This document shows, piece after piece, positions 8,433 to 17,372 of a stretch of DNA of 64,000 nucleotides. Positions within the stretch are counted from its first letter, which is position 1. Every line of letters starts with the position of its first letter. The stretch covers positions 310,001 through 374,000 of the forward strand of contig NZ_QWGA01000008.1 of NCBI RefSeq assembly GCF_003576245.1. Reading direction: 5' to 3'. Position numbers and translations under genes: made by a program. This DNA comes from Henriciella algicola (lineage in GTDB: Bacteria; Pseudomonadota; Alphaproteobacteria; Caulobacterales; Hyphomonadaceae). The notes beneath the pieces are model-generated. The model searched no databases. It was not told where the DNA came from and saw only the letters and a list, made by a program, of their open reading frames with translations.

Positions 8433-8834
8433 ATGTCGAAACCCAATTCCTCCGAACTTGTGATCCTGAAACAGCTCTGGGCGAAAGGCCGCCAGACAGC
8501 GCGTGAGATCCACGAAGCCGTCGGGCCCGAACAAGGCTGGCAGCTCTCGACCACACGGACTGTCATCAACCGGATGGAAGGCAAGGGCTGGGTGAAGCGC
8601 GACGGGGAAGCACCCGACAATGCTGCCTTCTATGCGGCCGTACTGGACCGGGTCGAAACGCTTGGTGGTCTGGTGCGCCAGCTGGCTCGGCAGGTTCTGG
8701 ACCTGAAAGGCCCGCTGCCAGCGTCGCTCTTCGCAGATAGTCCGCATCTTTCTGCCGAGGAGCTTGATGAGCTCGACGCGATTATCAATGCGGCCGAGGA
8801 GCGGGCAGACGACAATACGGGCGGCAAGTCATGA
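8433..8834 (+). CDS. BlaI/MecI/CopY-family transcriptional repressor
   Basis: 133 residues starting MSKPNSSELVILKQLWAKGR at the ATG at 8433 (weak GGAAG 6 bases upstream). The frame extends to a TTG at 8376, but that would include the promoter. A winged helix with the family signature QLSTTRTVINRMEGKGWVKR is followed by a C-terminal dimerisation region. Relatives are inactivated by cleavage by a cognate M56 membrane peptidase. That partner is encoded immediately downstream with an ATGA overlap (8831-8834), so repressor and peptidase are translationally coupled. Confidence 0.92.
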   Translation: MSKPNSSELVILKQLWAKGRQTAREIHEAVGPEQGWQLSTTRTVINRMEGKGWVKRDGEAPDNAAFYAAVLDRVETLGGLVRQLARQVLDLKGPLPASLFADSPHLSAEELDELDAIINAAEERADDNTGGKS

Positions 8835-10219
8835 GTGCGGCCTGGTTCATCACGCTGTCGCTGGTGTGGACGGGCGGCCTTGCCGGGCTGGCGCGGTTGC
8901 TGACAGGGCAGGCAGCTGGCGCCCGGTATGCGCAGCTTGTCTGGCGCGGCGCGGCCTGTCTCTCGCTTGCGCCTTGGCTGATCCTGGGCGTGCTGTCGCT
9001 CCTGCCGAGACGGTTTCCGGAAGGCCTGCCTGAAATCCCGTATCTATACCCTCTGTCTGAAACAGTTGAGACTGCGTCGACCGGGCTTCGCGCTGTGGTG
9101 GCTCGGCCTGACTGGAGCGTTGCCGAGGCGGCGCTTCTGGTCATCCTGATTACGGGATGGGGTGTTCGTGCGGGTTTGTCGCTTGCAGGGCAGGTGCGGC
9201 TGCAAAGGCTGAAAGCAGCCGCGGTGGAGGCAGACGAGAACGCTCTGGTTTCGCCGCGGAATATGCCGCCCCTGCGCATCATACCGGCCGGGTCGCCCTT
9301 TATTGCCGGGCTGTTGAAGCCTGCCATCTATATTCCAGAGGCGATGAAGTCGTCCGAGGACCGACGTCATGTCGTCATCCATGAATGTGTCCATATGGAG
9401 CGCGGCGACCTGATCACGCGTCCTTTCGAACGGCTCATCGCAGATATCTTCTGGTTCTCACCCTTTGCCTGGACGATCCGGCGCGAGCTCGACTTCTGGC
9501 GCGAGGCGGTGTGCGACGAGATTGCCGCTGAGCGTAGCGGCAACCCGATCGGCTATGCCCGGACGCTGGCACGCGCGGCCCGTTCCAGTACGCCGCTCAG
9601 AACCCTTCCCGTTTCAAGTTTCATCCTGCCCCGCAAAAGGAGCCTACCCATGCGATTGACCCGTATCCTCGATAAACAGCAAAAACGGCAAAGGCCGGTG
9701 CTCGCGACCGTCGCAGCCCTGCTTGCCCTATCGGCTGCTCCGTTTGCGGTCGGGCAGGGAAGTGCGCTTTCCTCCAGCATCACCTACACCCACCCGGTGC
9801 TGATTGAAGCGAGTGCCAAGGTGACGAGCCAGTACGGCATGCGCACCCATCCGATCAGCGGCAAAGAGCTGATGCATAACGGCATGGACATCAAAGGTCC
9901 GATGGGCACGCCGATCTTTTCGCCCGCAGAGGGCGAGGTCGGCTTCTCTGGCTTTAAGGATGGCTATGGCGAGATGATCGAGGTCATCTATGCCGACGGT
10001 TCGAAGCTCATCTATTGCCAGCTGTCGGAACGCCTTCTGGAGACTGGCGATACGGTTGCGGCTGGTGAGAAAGTTGGCCTGCTGGGCGCCAGCGGCCGGG
10101 CAACAGGACCTCACCTACATGTGGAATACTGGCGGCCCGTCACAGCGGCCGACGGGACGGTCGAAATGAAGAGCTTCGATCCAGCTTCGGTGGACGGGCT
10201 CGTCATCTATCAGAACTAG
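8831..10219 (+). CDS. M56 (BlaR1-type) membrane peptidase fused to an M23 endopeptidase domain
   Basis: 462 residues with two metallopeptidase domains. The N-terminal M56 part has several membrane segments (about 2-22, 40-58, 97-118) and the zinc motif HECVH (184-188), with REAVCDE near 224-230 supplying the third ligand. After a hydrophobic segment (~291-309) comes an M23/LytM domain. Its ligands are His349 and Asp353 (in MHNGMDIKGP), then His428 and His430 in GPHLHVE, so it looks catalytically competent. BlaR1 carries a penicillin-binding sensor at this position; here an extracytoplasmic peptidoglycan-hydrolase-like domain replaces it. With the upstream BlaI-type repressor it probably senses or remodels cell wall. 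Confidence 0.92.
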   Translation: MSAAWFITLSLVWTGGLAGLARLLTGQAAGARYAQLVWRGAACLSLAPWLILGVLSLLPRRFPEGLPEIPYLYPLSETVETASTGLRAVVARPDWSVAEAALLVILITGWGVRAGLSLAGQVRLQRLKAAAVEADENALVSPRNMPPLRIIPAGSPFIAGLLKPAIYIPEAMKSSEDRRHVVIHECVHMERGDLITRPFERLIADIFWFSPFAWTIRRELDFWREAVCDEIAAERSGNPIGYARTLARAARSSTPLRTLPVSSFILPRKRSLPMRLTRILDKQQKRQRPVLATVAALLALSAAPFAVGQGSALSSSITYTHPVLIEASAKVTSQYGMRTHPISGKELMHNGMDIKGPMGTPIFSPAEGEVGFSGFKDGYGEMIEVIYADGSKLIYCQLSERLLETGDTVAAGEKVGLLGASGRATGPHLHVEYWRPVTAADGTVEMKSFDPASVDGLVIYQN

Positions 10220-10240
10220 GTGACGCCTGAGCGCACAAAA

Positions 10241-10269
10241 AAAGGCCCTGCCGGAATGGCAGGGCCTTT
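10241..10269. terminator. bidirectional intrinsic terminator
   Basis: A perfect 12-bp stem (AAAGGCCCTGCC, 10241-10252; GGCAGGGCCTTT, 10258-10269) with a 5-base loop. A-tracts lie on the left and a T-rich stretch on the right, so it can serve both converging units: the M56-M23 operon and the dehydrogenase. Confidence 0.9.
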
Positions 10270-10295
10270 CGCTTTTAAGGTGTAATGGTTCGGGC

Positions 10296-11693
10296 CTAGC
10301 CTATCACATTGATGGCTTTGGCGTTCACGAACTCTTTCATGCCGAAGCCGCCATGCTCGCGGCCATAGCCGGAATTCTTGACGCCGCCGAATGGCATGTT
10401 GGGCTGGGCGAGACCGAAGCCATTGATGAAGACCATGCCGGTGTCGAAATACTTTTCGGCAAGCTCGATGGCCTTTTCTTTGTCCTTCGTGAAGATGCCG
10501 CCGCCGAGGCCAAACCGGCTGTCATTGGCAATGCGCATGGCGTCGTCGGCATCCTTGGCACGGATCAGCGAGGCAACGGGGCCGAACAGCTCATCATCAT
10601 AGGCAGGCTGGCCGGGTTCGACGTTGTCGAGGACGGTCGCTGGATACCACCAACCCTTCTGGTCCGGCTTCTCGCCGCCGCAGAGGATCTTGGCGCCTTT
10701 CTGGACGCTCTTCTCGACCTGCTCATGGAGGTCATCTCGAAGATCTTCGCGCGCCATCGGGCCGATATCGCCTTCATTCTTGGATGGGTCGCCCATCTTG
10801 ACGTTTTTCATGGCTTCGACGAAGGCGTCTCGAAATTGGTCATAGACGGCATCGACCACGACGAAGCGCTTTGCCGCGACGCAGGTCTCACCGTTATTGA
10901 ACACGCGGCCCGTCACGCACTGTTTGACAGCCTGTTCCATGTCGGCGTCTTCAAGAACGATGTAAGCGTCGTTCGAGCCAAGCTCGAGCACAGTCTTCTT
11001 GAGCTGCTCGCCCGCCTTCTTGGCAACGATGGCACCAGCGCCAGAGCTGCCCGTCAACGTCACACCGCGGACCAGCTTGTGCTCGATGACCTTGTCGGAC
11101 TGGTCATGGCTGATCCGGAGGACGGTGAAGAGGTTCTTCGGAAGGCCTGCATCCTCGAAGATTTCTGCAAGCATAAGCGCGGAGCCGGTGACAGACTCGG
11201 CATGCTTCAGGAGGACGCCATTGCCCGCCATTAGGTTGGCGATGGCATAGCGGACGACTTGGTAAGCGGGGAAGTTCCATGGCTGAATGCCATAGATCAC
11301 GCCAATCGGTGAATAGGTGATGACGCCCTTGCCGCCATTCGGCAGCTCACGCTCTTCATTCTTGAGCTCTTTCGGGCCGTTCTGTGCTGTCCAGTCACAG
11401 ATGCCGACGCAGAGATCAATCTCCGCTTCGCCCTGATTGACGAGCTTGCCCATCTCATCGGTCATCAGCTTGGAAAGCTCAGACTTTTTCGCCTTCAGGC
11501 CTTCGCCAATTTTCTTGATGATTTCGGCGCGCTTCTCTGGCGCTTCGTGGCGCCAGGTCAGGAACGCTTCGTGGCATTGCTCGATCGCTGTCTCATATTC
11601 GCGGTCGGTCATCACCGGGTAGCGATCGAGTTCTTCGCCGGTCGCCGGATTAATGGTCGTGAGCATGTCGCCCAGTCTTTGACTGTCAGCCAT
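10296..11693 (-). CDS. NAD(P)-dependent succinate-semialdehyde dehydrogenase (aldehyde dehydrogenase family)
   Basis: 465-residue cytoplasmic aldehyde dehydrogenase; best match by pattern is the GabD/Sad succinate-semialdehyde group, feeding GABA carbon into the TCA cycle. It shows the cofactor region GVIYGIQPWNFPAYQVVR, the general-base Glu in KKTVLELGSNDAYIVL, the catalytic Cys in NNGETCVAAKR, and the C-terminal PNMPFGGVKNSGYGREHG. The internal Met at 11666 (MLTTINPATGEEL) is an equally likely start, where the family homology begins. Substrate is inferred from family resemblance. Confidence 0.85.
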   Translation of the reverse strand: MADSQRLGDMLTTINPATGEELDRYPVMTDREYETAIEQCHEAFLTWRHEAPEKRAEIIKKIGEGLKAKKSELSKLMTDEMGKLVNQGEAEIDLCVGICDWTAQNGPKELKNEERELPNGGKGVITYSPIGVIYGIQPWNFPAYQVVRYAIANLMAGNGVLLKHAESVTGSALMLAEIFEDAGLPKNLFTVLRISHDQSDKVIEHKLVRGVTLTGSSGAGAIVAKKAGEQLKKTVLELGSNDAYIVLEDADMEQAVKQCVTGRVFNNGETCVAAKRFVVVDAVYDQFRDAFVEAMKNVKMGDPSKNEGDIGPMAREDLRDDLHEQVEKSVQKGAKILCGGEKPDQKGWWYPATVLDNVEPGQPAYDDELFGPVASLIRAKDADDAMRIANDSRFGLGGGIFTKDKEKAIELAEKYFDTGMVFINGFGLAQPNMPFGGVKNSGYGREHGGFGMKEFVNAKAINVIG

Positions 11694-11786
11694 TTCTTGG
11701 CCCTTCCTTCTTGCTGGATAAGTTACCTAACCAACACAAAGGGGGCAGGGCCGTTCCCGCCTCAAAGGGCGGTGCGACATTACAAA

Positions 11787-12719
11787 TCAGTCGAAGAGTT
11801 TCGAGACACTCTCATTGTTCGCGATCCGCCGGATGGCCTCGCCGAGCAGCGGCGCAACAGAGAGAACGCGCAGGCTTTTGGACTGAAAGTCTTCCTCGGT
11901 CGGACGGATCGTGTCGCAGATGACGATCTCGTCCATGACGGAGTCTTCGATCCGCTTCACGGCATTATTAGACAGCACGCCGTGCGTGACATAGGCGCTG
12001 ACGCCGACGGCGCCGGCATCTTTCAGGGCAGCGGCCGCATTCACCAGCGTGCCACCGGAGTCGCAGATATCGTCGACCAGGATGCAGCGGCGACCGGTCA
12101 CGTCACCGATGATGTTCATCACTTCCGATTTGCCAGCTTCCGGCCGGCGCTTGTCGACAATCGCAAGGTCGCAGCCAAGACGGTTGGCAAGGTTACGGGC
12201 CCGCACCACCCCGCCAACGTCGGGGGAGACGACCATGAGGTCGGCGCCGTTGTGGGTCATGCGGATATCATTCTCGATGACCGGCATGGCGACGAGGTTG
12301 TCGGTCGGCACATCGAAGAAGCCCTGAATCTGCCCCGCATGGAGGTCCATGGTCAGGACGCGGTCGGCGCCTGCGGTGGAGATCAGGTTTGCGACCAGCT
12401 TGGCAGAGATGGGCGTGCGGCCATCGGTTTTGCGGTCCTGACGGGCATAGCCGAAATAAGGGATGACGGCCGTGATCCGCTCTGCCGATGCGCGGGCCAG
12501 CGCGTCGATAGCGATCAGCAGCTCCATCAGGTTGTCATTGGCGGGCTTGGATGTGGACTGGATCAGGAAAACGTCTTCGCCGCGGACATTCTCATTGATC
12601 CGCACGAAGATCTCATCATCGGCGAAATTCTTGATCTCCGCCTTGGAGAGAGGGCAGTCCAGATGGTCGGCAATTGCCTCGGCCAGGGGACGGTTCGCAT
12701 TACAGGTAATGAGTTTCAT
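11787..12719 (-). CDS. prs: ribose-phosphate pyrophosphokinase
   Basis: Makes phosphoribosyl pyrophosphate from ribose 5-phosphate and ATP, the precursor of purines, pyrimidines, NAD, histidine and tryptophan. It has 310 residues, the standard class I length. Visible are the ATP/flexible region [18 protein letters not shown], the divalent-cation motif [19 protein letters not shown], and the PRPP-binding loop [14 protein letters not shown]. It is preceded by a 225-bp gap holding a large inverted repeat. Confidence 0.96.
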   Translation of the reverse strand: MKLITCNANRPLAEAIADHLDCPLSKAEIKNFADDEIFVRINENVRGEDVFLIQSTSKPANDNLMELLIAIDALARASAERITAVIPYFGYARQDRKTDGRTPISAKLVANLISTAGADRVLTMDLHAGQIQGFFDVPTDNLVAMPVIENDIRMTHNGADLMVVSPDVGGVVRARNLANRLGCDLAIVDKRRPEAGKSEVMNIIGDVTGRRCILVDDICDSGGTLVNAAAALKDAGAVGVSAYVTHGVLSNNAVKRIEDSVMDEIVICDTIRPTEEDFQSKSLRVLSVAPLLGEAIRRIANNESVSKLFD

Positions 12720-12845
12720 CGCGGGGGCTGCCTTCCCTTGAGATCAGTTTCGAGGTGCTTGTGGCGCACGAGGGGCAGAGTCGCAAGAAAAAGGGTGCAG
12801 GTATTGGCCCTGCTGCGTCGCTCAGCTCAAAATATATCTGCTTCA

Positions 12846-12921
12846 TCCTTCGACAGGCTCAGGATGAGGTGGAGTTTGATTGCGGCGCGGCAGAAGGCCT
12901 CATCCTGAGCCTGTCGAAGGA
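12846..12921. repeat. inverted repeat, family A, 24-bp arms
   Basis: Two perfect 24-bp arms (12846-12869 and 12898-12921), each containing CTTCGACAGGCTCAGGATGAG or its complement, flank a 28-base loop. It occupies most of the prs-pgeF gap. Related copies are at 39505-39579 and 60691-60760, a short one at 3970-4007, and a lone half-site at 39633-39653. No ORF or transposase is associated, so it looks like a dispersed extragenic palindrome or miniature element. Confidence 0.85.
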
Positions 12922-12944
12922 AAAGGCCTTTCAGAGGGGCAGTC

Positions 12945-13724
12945 CTACCCCTCCAGCATGATCACTGAGCCCTGACGGCCATAATCCGGTTCGCCGAAGT
13001 GATTGCGGCGGCGATTGGAGAAGTACATGTCTTCCAGCTCGCACGTGTCGTGGCCGATCACATCGACGAAGGCGAGGCCCGCCTTGACGAGGCGGTTCTT
13101 CACGAAGGTCTCGATATTGAAGTGGTAGCGGTCGCCTTCGCCCGGATGAAACAGGTTTCCCGCCCATGGGGCGCCGCTGAGGATTTCATCGCGAAATTCC
13201 GGGCCGACCTCATAGCTTTTCTGGCCGATGCAGGGGCCGACCGCGGCGTAGATGTCTTTGCGGTTCGCGCCGGTCTCTTCCATCTTGGCGATGGTCGCTT
13301 CGCAGATGCCGGCAAGCGCGCCTTTCCAGCCCGCATGGCAGGCGCCGATGACGCTCGCTTTCCTGTCAGCGAAGAGAACCGGCACACAGTCGGCGGTCAG
13401 GATGCAGAGCGCGATACCGGGTAGGTTCGTGACCATGCCATCGGCCTGCGGGCGGTCCGGTCCCCAAGGCATCGTGGCCAGGATCGCGCGGTCAGAATGG
13501 ACCTGATAACAGGAGAGCATGTGATCGACTTCGCGCGTGCCGATCAGGTCTGACACCAGCCGCCTGTTGCGCATCACGGCTTTCGGTTTGTCATCAGAGC
13601 CGATGCCGAGGTTCAGGCTATCATAGATGCCTTCGGACGTACCGCCCTGACGCCCGAAAAAGCCGTGCTTGATGCCGTTCATTCCGGCAAGCCGGGGCGC
13701 GAGGACGTGAGGGATCTTGGTCAA
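12945..13724 (-). CDS. pgeF: peptidoglycan editing factor PgeF (YfiH, laccase-domain family)
   Basis: 259 residues of the DUF152/YfiH family. In E. coli the protein removes wrongly incorporated L-Ser-type muropeptides; purine nucleoside activity is known for relatives. Metal-ligand motifs are visible: CYQVHSDRA (His), LTADCVPVLFAD (Cys) and GACHAGWKGALAG (His). The C terminus FSNRRRNHFGEPDYGRQGSV is typical. It precedes no cell-wall gene here; upstream is a COQ9/TetR-like gene only 9 bp away. In many relatives pgeF follows lgt-midA, but here those are 5 kb away on the other strand. Confidence 0.92.
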   Translation of the reverse strand: MTKIPHVLAPRLAGMNGIKHGFFGRQGGTSEGIYDSLNLGIGSDDKPKAVMRNRRLVSDLIGTREVDHMLSCYQVHSDRAILATMPWGPDRPQADGMVTNLPGIALCILTADCVPVLFADRKASVIGACHAGWKGALAGICEATIAKMEETGANRKDIYAAVGPCIGQKSYEVGPEFRDEILSGAPWAGNLFHPGEGDRYHFNIETFVKNRLVKAGLAFVDVIGHDTCELEDMYFSNRRRNHFGEPDYGRQGSVIMLEG

Positions 13725-13733
13725 GGATAAGGC

Positions 13734-14390
13734 CTAGCTTGGCTGGTGTTCTGTGGTTGGCTCGTCTGGCGCGGACGTCTGCAGGTCTTCGTCGTCCTTG
13801 TCACGTGACTTCCTGCCGAACCGGCCAGCGATCCAGCCTGCGCGCTCTTCCATCTTGCGAAGCTCACCGTCGAGCTTGGCCATGGTGCGCGAGAGATCGC
13901 TGCTGTCTTCCTTGCGCCAGGCAGTTTCTGCCTGCGCCAGCGCCCAGGCGATCGCCGTGGTGCGGATCGGTTTCGGAAAGTCGCCCGAGCCATCGAGGCC
14001 TGAGCAGGACAGCGCCCAGCTGGCAGTGGTGTGTCGGGCGGCGATGAGGTTCAGCAGCCGGGCAGGCTGTGTCTGGCGCCATTCGATCAGGGAGAGCATC
14101 GCTTCGCGGTGCTCTTCCATCCTGTCGAAACGCATCATGATGACGTCGAACAGCCGCGTACGTCGGGTCTCGTCTTCGCTGGTGGAGCCTTCGCTCATCG
14201 CTTCGTCGAGCCAGTCTTCGACCGCGTCAGAGATCTTCGCCTTGTCGGCGACGCCGTGAAAGTCTTTCAGCGACAGGCCAGCGCGCTCAGCGATTGCGCT
14301 AAGCGTCAGATCCCGCCAGTCGATGGTCTTTGCGAGTTCGAGCGCGGCCTCAACGCCCTTGTTGAGTAGGTCCTTGCGCGCGTCGCTCAT
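13734..14390 (-). CDS. COQ9/TetR-like helix-turn-helix protein
   Basis: 218 residues. The N-terminal ~55 residues have TetR-like spacing (LTLSAIAERAGLSLKDFHGV). The rest is helical with a Trp-rich middle (LIEWRQTQPARLLNLIAARH, then TTASWALSCSGL), resembling the TetR/COQ9-like proteins found beside proC in alphaproteobacteria. Mitochondrial COQ9 binds lipids for ubiquinone synthesis, so a regulatory or a lipid-binding role are both possible. The C-terminal ~35 residues are charged and low complexity. It lies 3 bp after proC and 9 bp before pgeF, so it is probably in one operon with both. Confidence 0.6.
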   Translation of the reverse strand: MSDARKDLLNKGVEAALELAKTIDWRDLTLSAIAERAGLSLKDFHGVADKAKISDAVEDWLDEAMSEGSTSEDETRRTRLFDVIMMRFDRMEEHREAMLSLIEWRQTQPARLLNLIAARHTTASWALSCSGLDGSGDFPKPIRTTAIAWALAQAETAWRKEDSSDLSRTMAKLDGELRKMEERAGWIAGRFGRKSRDKDDEDLQTSAPDEPTTEHQPS

Positions 14391-14393
14391 GTG

Positions 14394-15200
14394 TCAGTCT
14401 CCTGAAAGCTCGCGGTCGCGCCGGATGGCTTCTGCGACCGCCTCCTTCATCAGAGATGGCATGCCCCCGTCCCGCATCAAGACGTCGAGCGCTGCCTTGG
14501 TGACACCGCCGGGCGAGGTGACGTTCTCACGAAGCATCGATGGCGGCTCATCGCTGTCCATCATCAGGGCGCCTGCGCCCTGCACGGTTTTCTGCGCAAG
14601 GCGGAGGGCAAGCTGCTCATCAAGGCCGTGAGCGACACCTGCGGCGGCCATGACTTCGGCAAGCAGGAACGCATAGGCGGGGCCGCAACCGGAAAGAGCG
14701 GTGGCAGCGGAAATCTGGTCCTCGCCGAGCGGGCCTTCGACGGCGCCGAGGGGCGTCAGCAATTCCTGAAGATAGGCGGTGTCATCGCTTGCTGCGTCTT
14801 CTGGCATGCAGAGGAGGGTCATGCCTTCGCCGACAAGGCCGGGCGTATTGGGCATGGCGCGCGCGACGCGGGACGTGCCGAGCTTCTTAGCCAGTGAAGA
14901 CAGGGTGATGCCCGCCATGATCGACAGGACCAGCGTGTCCGGCCCGACAAAGGCGCGAAGGTCATCGAGGATCTTTGGAAAGACCTGCGGCTTTACCGCG
15001 ACGATGAGGGTGCTGGCCGGGACCGGATCAGGGTTGAGGCTGATCTTGCCTGCGTCGTTCCAGGATTTCAGCTGGTTCGATGGTGCCGGGTCGTGGATGG
15101 CTATCGGGCCTGCATAGCCGGATTTGATCCAGCCACCCGCCAGTGCGGAGCCCATGCGACCACCGCCGACAAGCGTCAGGCCCGGCTCAGGCCTCGCCAT
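14394..15200 (-). CDS. proC: pyrroline-5-carboxylate reductase
   Basis: Last step of proline synthesis: reduces 1-pyrroline-5-carboxylate with NAD(P)H. It has 268 residues, an N-terminal Rossmann motif LTLVGGGRMGSALAGGW, the conserved VARAMPNTPGLVGEGMT and SGCGPAYAFLLAEVMAAA, and the C-terminal signature RENVTSPGGVTKAALDVL. The start overlaps the end of the upstream YbjN gene by 14 bp. Confidence 0.96.
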   Translation of the reverse strand: MARPEPGLTLVGGGRMGSALAGGWIKSGYAGPIAIHDPAPSNQLKSWNDAGKISLNPDPVPASTLIVAVKPQVFPKILDDLRAFVGPDTLVLSIMAGITLSSLAKKLGTSRVARAMPNTPGLVGEGMTLLCMPEDAASDDTAYLQELLTPLGAVEGPLGEDQISAATALSGCGPAYAFLLAEVMAAAGVAHGLDEQLALRLAQKTVQGAGALMMDSDEPPSMLRENVTSPGGVTKAALDVLMRDGGMPSLMKEAVAEAIRRDRELSGD

Positions 15201-15690
15201 CGGTTTCGAACATCGCTGCGTCGATGGCTTCTTCTGGTGTCTTGCCCGCCCAGATGACGAAGTTGAAGGCAGGAACGAACATGTTCACTGCGTCAGTGGC
15301 GGCTGCCATTACGGCGCGGATTTCGCCGGCTTCCGGTTCGACGCGGTCGAGCAGTGGAAGCGTGTGGCGGAAAAGAAGGACGCTGTCCTCGACCCAATAG
15401 TCGAAGTGACCAAGCCAGAGGCGCTCATTCGCCATCAGAACCAGCTTGGCGATCGCGTTCGAGCGCGCGGCGGTCGGCTTCAGGTCCAGCGTAATGGTAA
15501 AATGGAGGGCAGGCGGTTCGCGGCGCGACGCGATGAGCGCGCCCATCTCACCCCAGCGGGTCTGGGCGATGCATTGAATGGCGGCGTCGTCTTCGCGCTG
15601 GTGTTCCCAGCCTGCGTGCTCAAGACACGCTTCGACCATGTCGAGCGGGTCGCCATCCATATTATAGCTTTGTTCGAGATTGAGGCTCAT
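15187..15690 (-). CDS. YbjN domain-containing protein
   Basis: 167 residues from the ATG at 15690 (MSLNLEQSYNMDGDPLDMVE); the frame runs further upstream to 15780, but homology and the short leader favour this start. The YbjN fold (a type III secretion chaperone-like alpha/beta sandwich) is seen in CIAQTRWGEMGALIASRREP, NERLWLGHFDYWVEDSVLLF and RHTLPLL. YbjN proteins are linked to motility and stress in enterics but have no fixed activity. It overlaps and precedes proC, and this YbjN-proC-COQ9-like order suggests a conserved unit. Confidence 0.8.
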   Translation of the reverse strand: MSLNLEQSYNMDGDPLDMVEACLEHAGWEHQREDDAAIQCIAQTRWGEMGALIASRREPPALHFTITLDLKPTAARSNAIAKLVLMANERLWLGHFDYWVEDSVLLFRHTLPLLDRVEPEAGEIRAVMAAATDAVNMFVPAFNFVIWAGKTPEEAIDAAMFETDGEA

Positions 15691-15914
15691 CGGCGATTTC
15701 CTCCGAATCAGCGTGGCAGGCCGCCACTGGTCGAACGGTAACACGGGGCGGCTCCCCTGCAACCTGACTCCAAATTTCATTTGTGGAAGCCTTCCTGCTC
15801 ACTCGCACGCCTTTGGACCCGTTTCAATTGATGAGCACAGCTATACGGAATGGGCGCGCGGCCGCTCGATCTGTATGCGTTGCTGACAGATATGCAGGGT
15901 GCTAGACGATTGAA

Positions 15915-16694
15915 ATGTCGAGATTGCTCTGGATCAGACGTGCCGGGATGGCTTTCGCACTGCCTCTCGCCCTGATCGCGGGCTGCGGGCAGGCGCATCA
16001 AGGCGACGTGATGGTCGCGGTCGCCACCAACTTCCTCGATACGGCAAAAGTGCTCGAGGCGGAGTTCGAGGCAGAGACCGGTCTGGAGGTCATTCTTTCG
16101 TCAGGGTCGACCGGCCAGCTCTATTCGCAGATCGAGAATGGGGCGCCCTTTGACATCTTCCTTGCCGCCGATACAGACCGCCCGCGCCGACTGGTTGATG
16201 CCGGAAACGGCGTGGAGGGCACACAGTTTACCTATGCGACCGGGCGCCTGATCCTGTGGATGCCAGCGTCGCAGACGCCTGATTTCGATGGCGAGAATGA
16301 GCTTCGGGACGGGAGCTATCGCGCTCTGGCGCTCGCCAATCCGGCTCTTGCGCCATATGGCGCAGCCGCCGAGGAGACGCTGGTCTCTCTTGATCTGGCG
16401 AACGCCCTGTCGGACCGGATCGTCTATGGCCAGAATATTGGCCAGGTCTACGCACTCGTCGCCAGCGGTAATGCCGAGCTGGGCTTCGTTGCGGCGTCGC
16501 AGCTGGTGAAAGGTGAGGCAGGTGAAAAGGGCGGGGTGTGGAGCGTGCCGGGTGACCTTCATGCGCCGATCCGGCAGGATGTCGTCCTGATGCAGCGTGC
16601 GGCAGGCAATGAGGCCGCATTGCAGTTTATCGCCTTCCTTCGAAGCGACAGGGCGCTCTCCATCATGCGCGACTATGGTTATGAGGAACGCTGA
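15915..16694 (+). CDS. modA: molybdate ABC transporter, substrate-binding lipoprotein
   Basis: Binds molybdate or tungstate outside the inner membrane and delivers it to ModBC. 259 residues with a lipoprotein-type signal (FALPLALIAGC) whose Cys is the anchor. The ModA domain reads VMVAVATNFLDTAKVLEAEF, then SSGSTGQLYSQIENGAPFDI and FLAADTDRP; these Ser residues bind the oxyanion. I found no ModE-type palindrome or molybdenum riboswitch in the 200 bp upstream. Confidence 0.95.
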   Translation: MSRLLWIRRAGMAFALPLALIAGCGQAHQGDVMVAVATNFLDTAKVLEAEFEAETGLEVILSSGSTGQLYSQIENGAPFDIFLAADTDRPRRLVDAGNGVEGTQFTYATGRLILWMPASQTPDFDGENELRDGSYRALALANPALAPYGAAAEETLVSLDLANALSDRIVYGQNIGQVYALVASGNAELGFVAASQLVKGEAGEKGGVWSVPGDLHAPIRQDVVLMQRAAGNEAALQFIAFLRSDRALSIMRDYGYEER

Positions 16695-16697
16695 CCC

Positions 16698-17372
16698 GTG
16701 ATGCCTGATCTTGGGCCGGTCCTGCTCAGCCTGCATCTGGCGGCGGTGACAACCGTGATCCTTCTCGTGATCGGTGTGCCGCTGGCCTACTGGCTTGCGA
16801 CGACGCAGGCCCGTCTGAAGCCCGTGGTCGAGGCCGTGACGGCGCTGCCGCTAGTTCTGCCACCGACGGTGATCGGCTTTTATCTCCTGATCCTGATGAA
16901 CCCGTCAGCGCCGCTTGGCGCGGCCTGGGTCAGCCTGACGGGCGGGACACTCAGCTTCTCTTTTGCGGGGCTGGTGTTTGCCTCTGCCATCTATTCGCTG
17001 CCCTTCATGGTGCAGCCGCTCCAATCGGCTTTCGAGGCAGTCGGGCGCGGGCCGATGGAGGCGGCGGCAGCGCTGCGGGCGTCGAGACTGGACGCCATCT
17101 GGACTGTGCTACTGCCGCAGTCGGCGCGGGGTATCCTGACGGCGTGCGTGCTGACCTTTGCGCACACAATCGGAGAGTTCGGCGTCGTGCTGATGGTCGG
17201 CGGCAACATCCCGGAACGTACACGGGTCATCTCCATCGCGATCTATGAGCACGTGGAATCCGTTGAATACGCTGAGGCGCATATTCTCTCGGCGGGGCTT
17301 CTGGTGTTTTCGTTTGTGACCTTGGTTGGCGTCTATGCCCTGAACAGGAGCTACCGCCTCCGTGTCAGCTGA
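16698..17372 (+). CDS. modB: molybdate ABC transporter permease
   Basis: Inner-membrane channel of the molybdate importer, 224 residues (GTG at 16698 or ATG at 16701, 3-6 bp after modA). About five to six membrane segments are visible, with the cytoplasmic EAA loop EAAAALRASRLDAIWTVLLP that docks on ModC, and the typical LPPTVIGFYLLILMNP. The end overlaps modC by 11 bp. Confidence 0.95.
   Translation: MMPDLGPVLLSLHLAAVTTVILLVIGVPLAYWLATTQARLKPVVEAVTALPLVLPPTVIGFYLLILMNPSAPLGAAWVSLTGGTLSFSFAGLVFASAIYSLPFMVQPLQSAFEAVGRGPMEAAAALRASRLDAIWTVLLPQSARGILTACVLTFAHTIGEFGVVLMVGGNIPERTRVISIAIYEHVESVEYAEAHILSAGLLVFSFVTLVGVYALNRSYRLRVS

Noticed and set aside
11547-12908. A 453-codon open frame on the plus strand
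   Set aside because: It is the reverse-complement shadow of prs and part of the dehydrogenase; its protein has no domain pattern and is rich in Asp/His/Gly as expected for antisense GC-rich frames.
15700-15914. A possible molybdate-responsive operator or riboswitch upstream of modA
   Set aside because: No paired CGNTATA-type dyad or molybdenum-cofactor riboswitch core was found.
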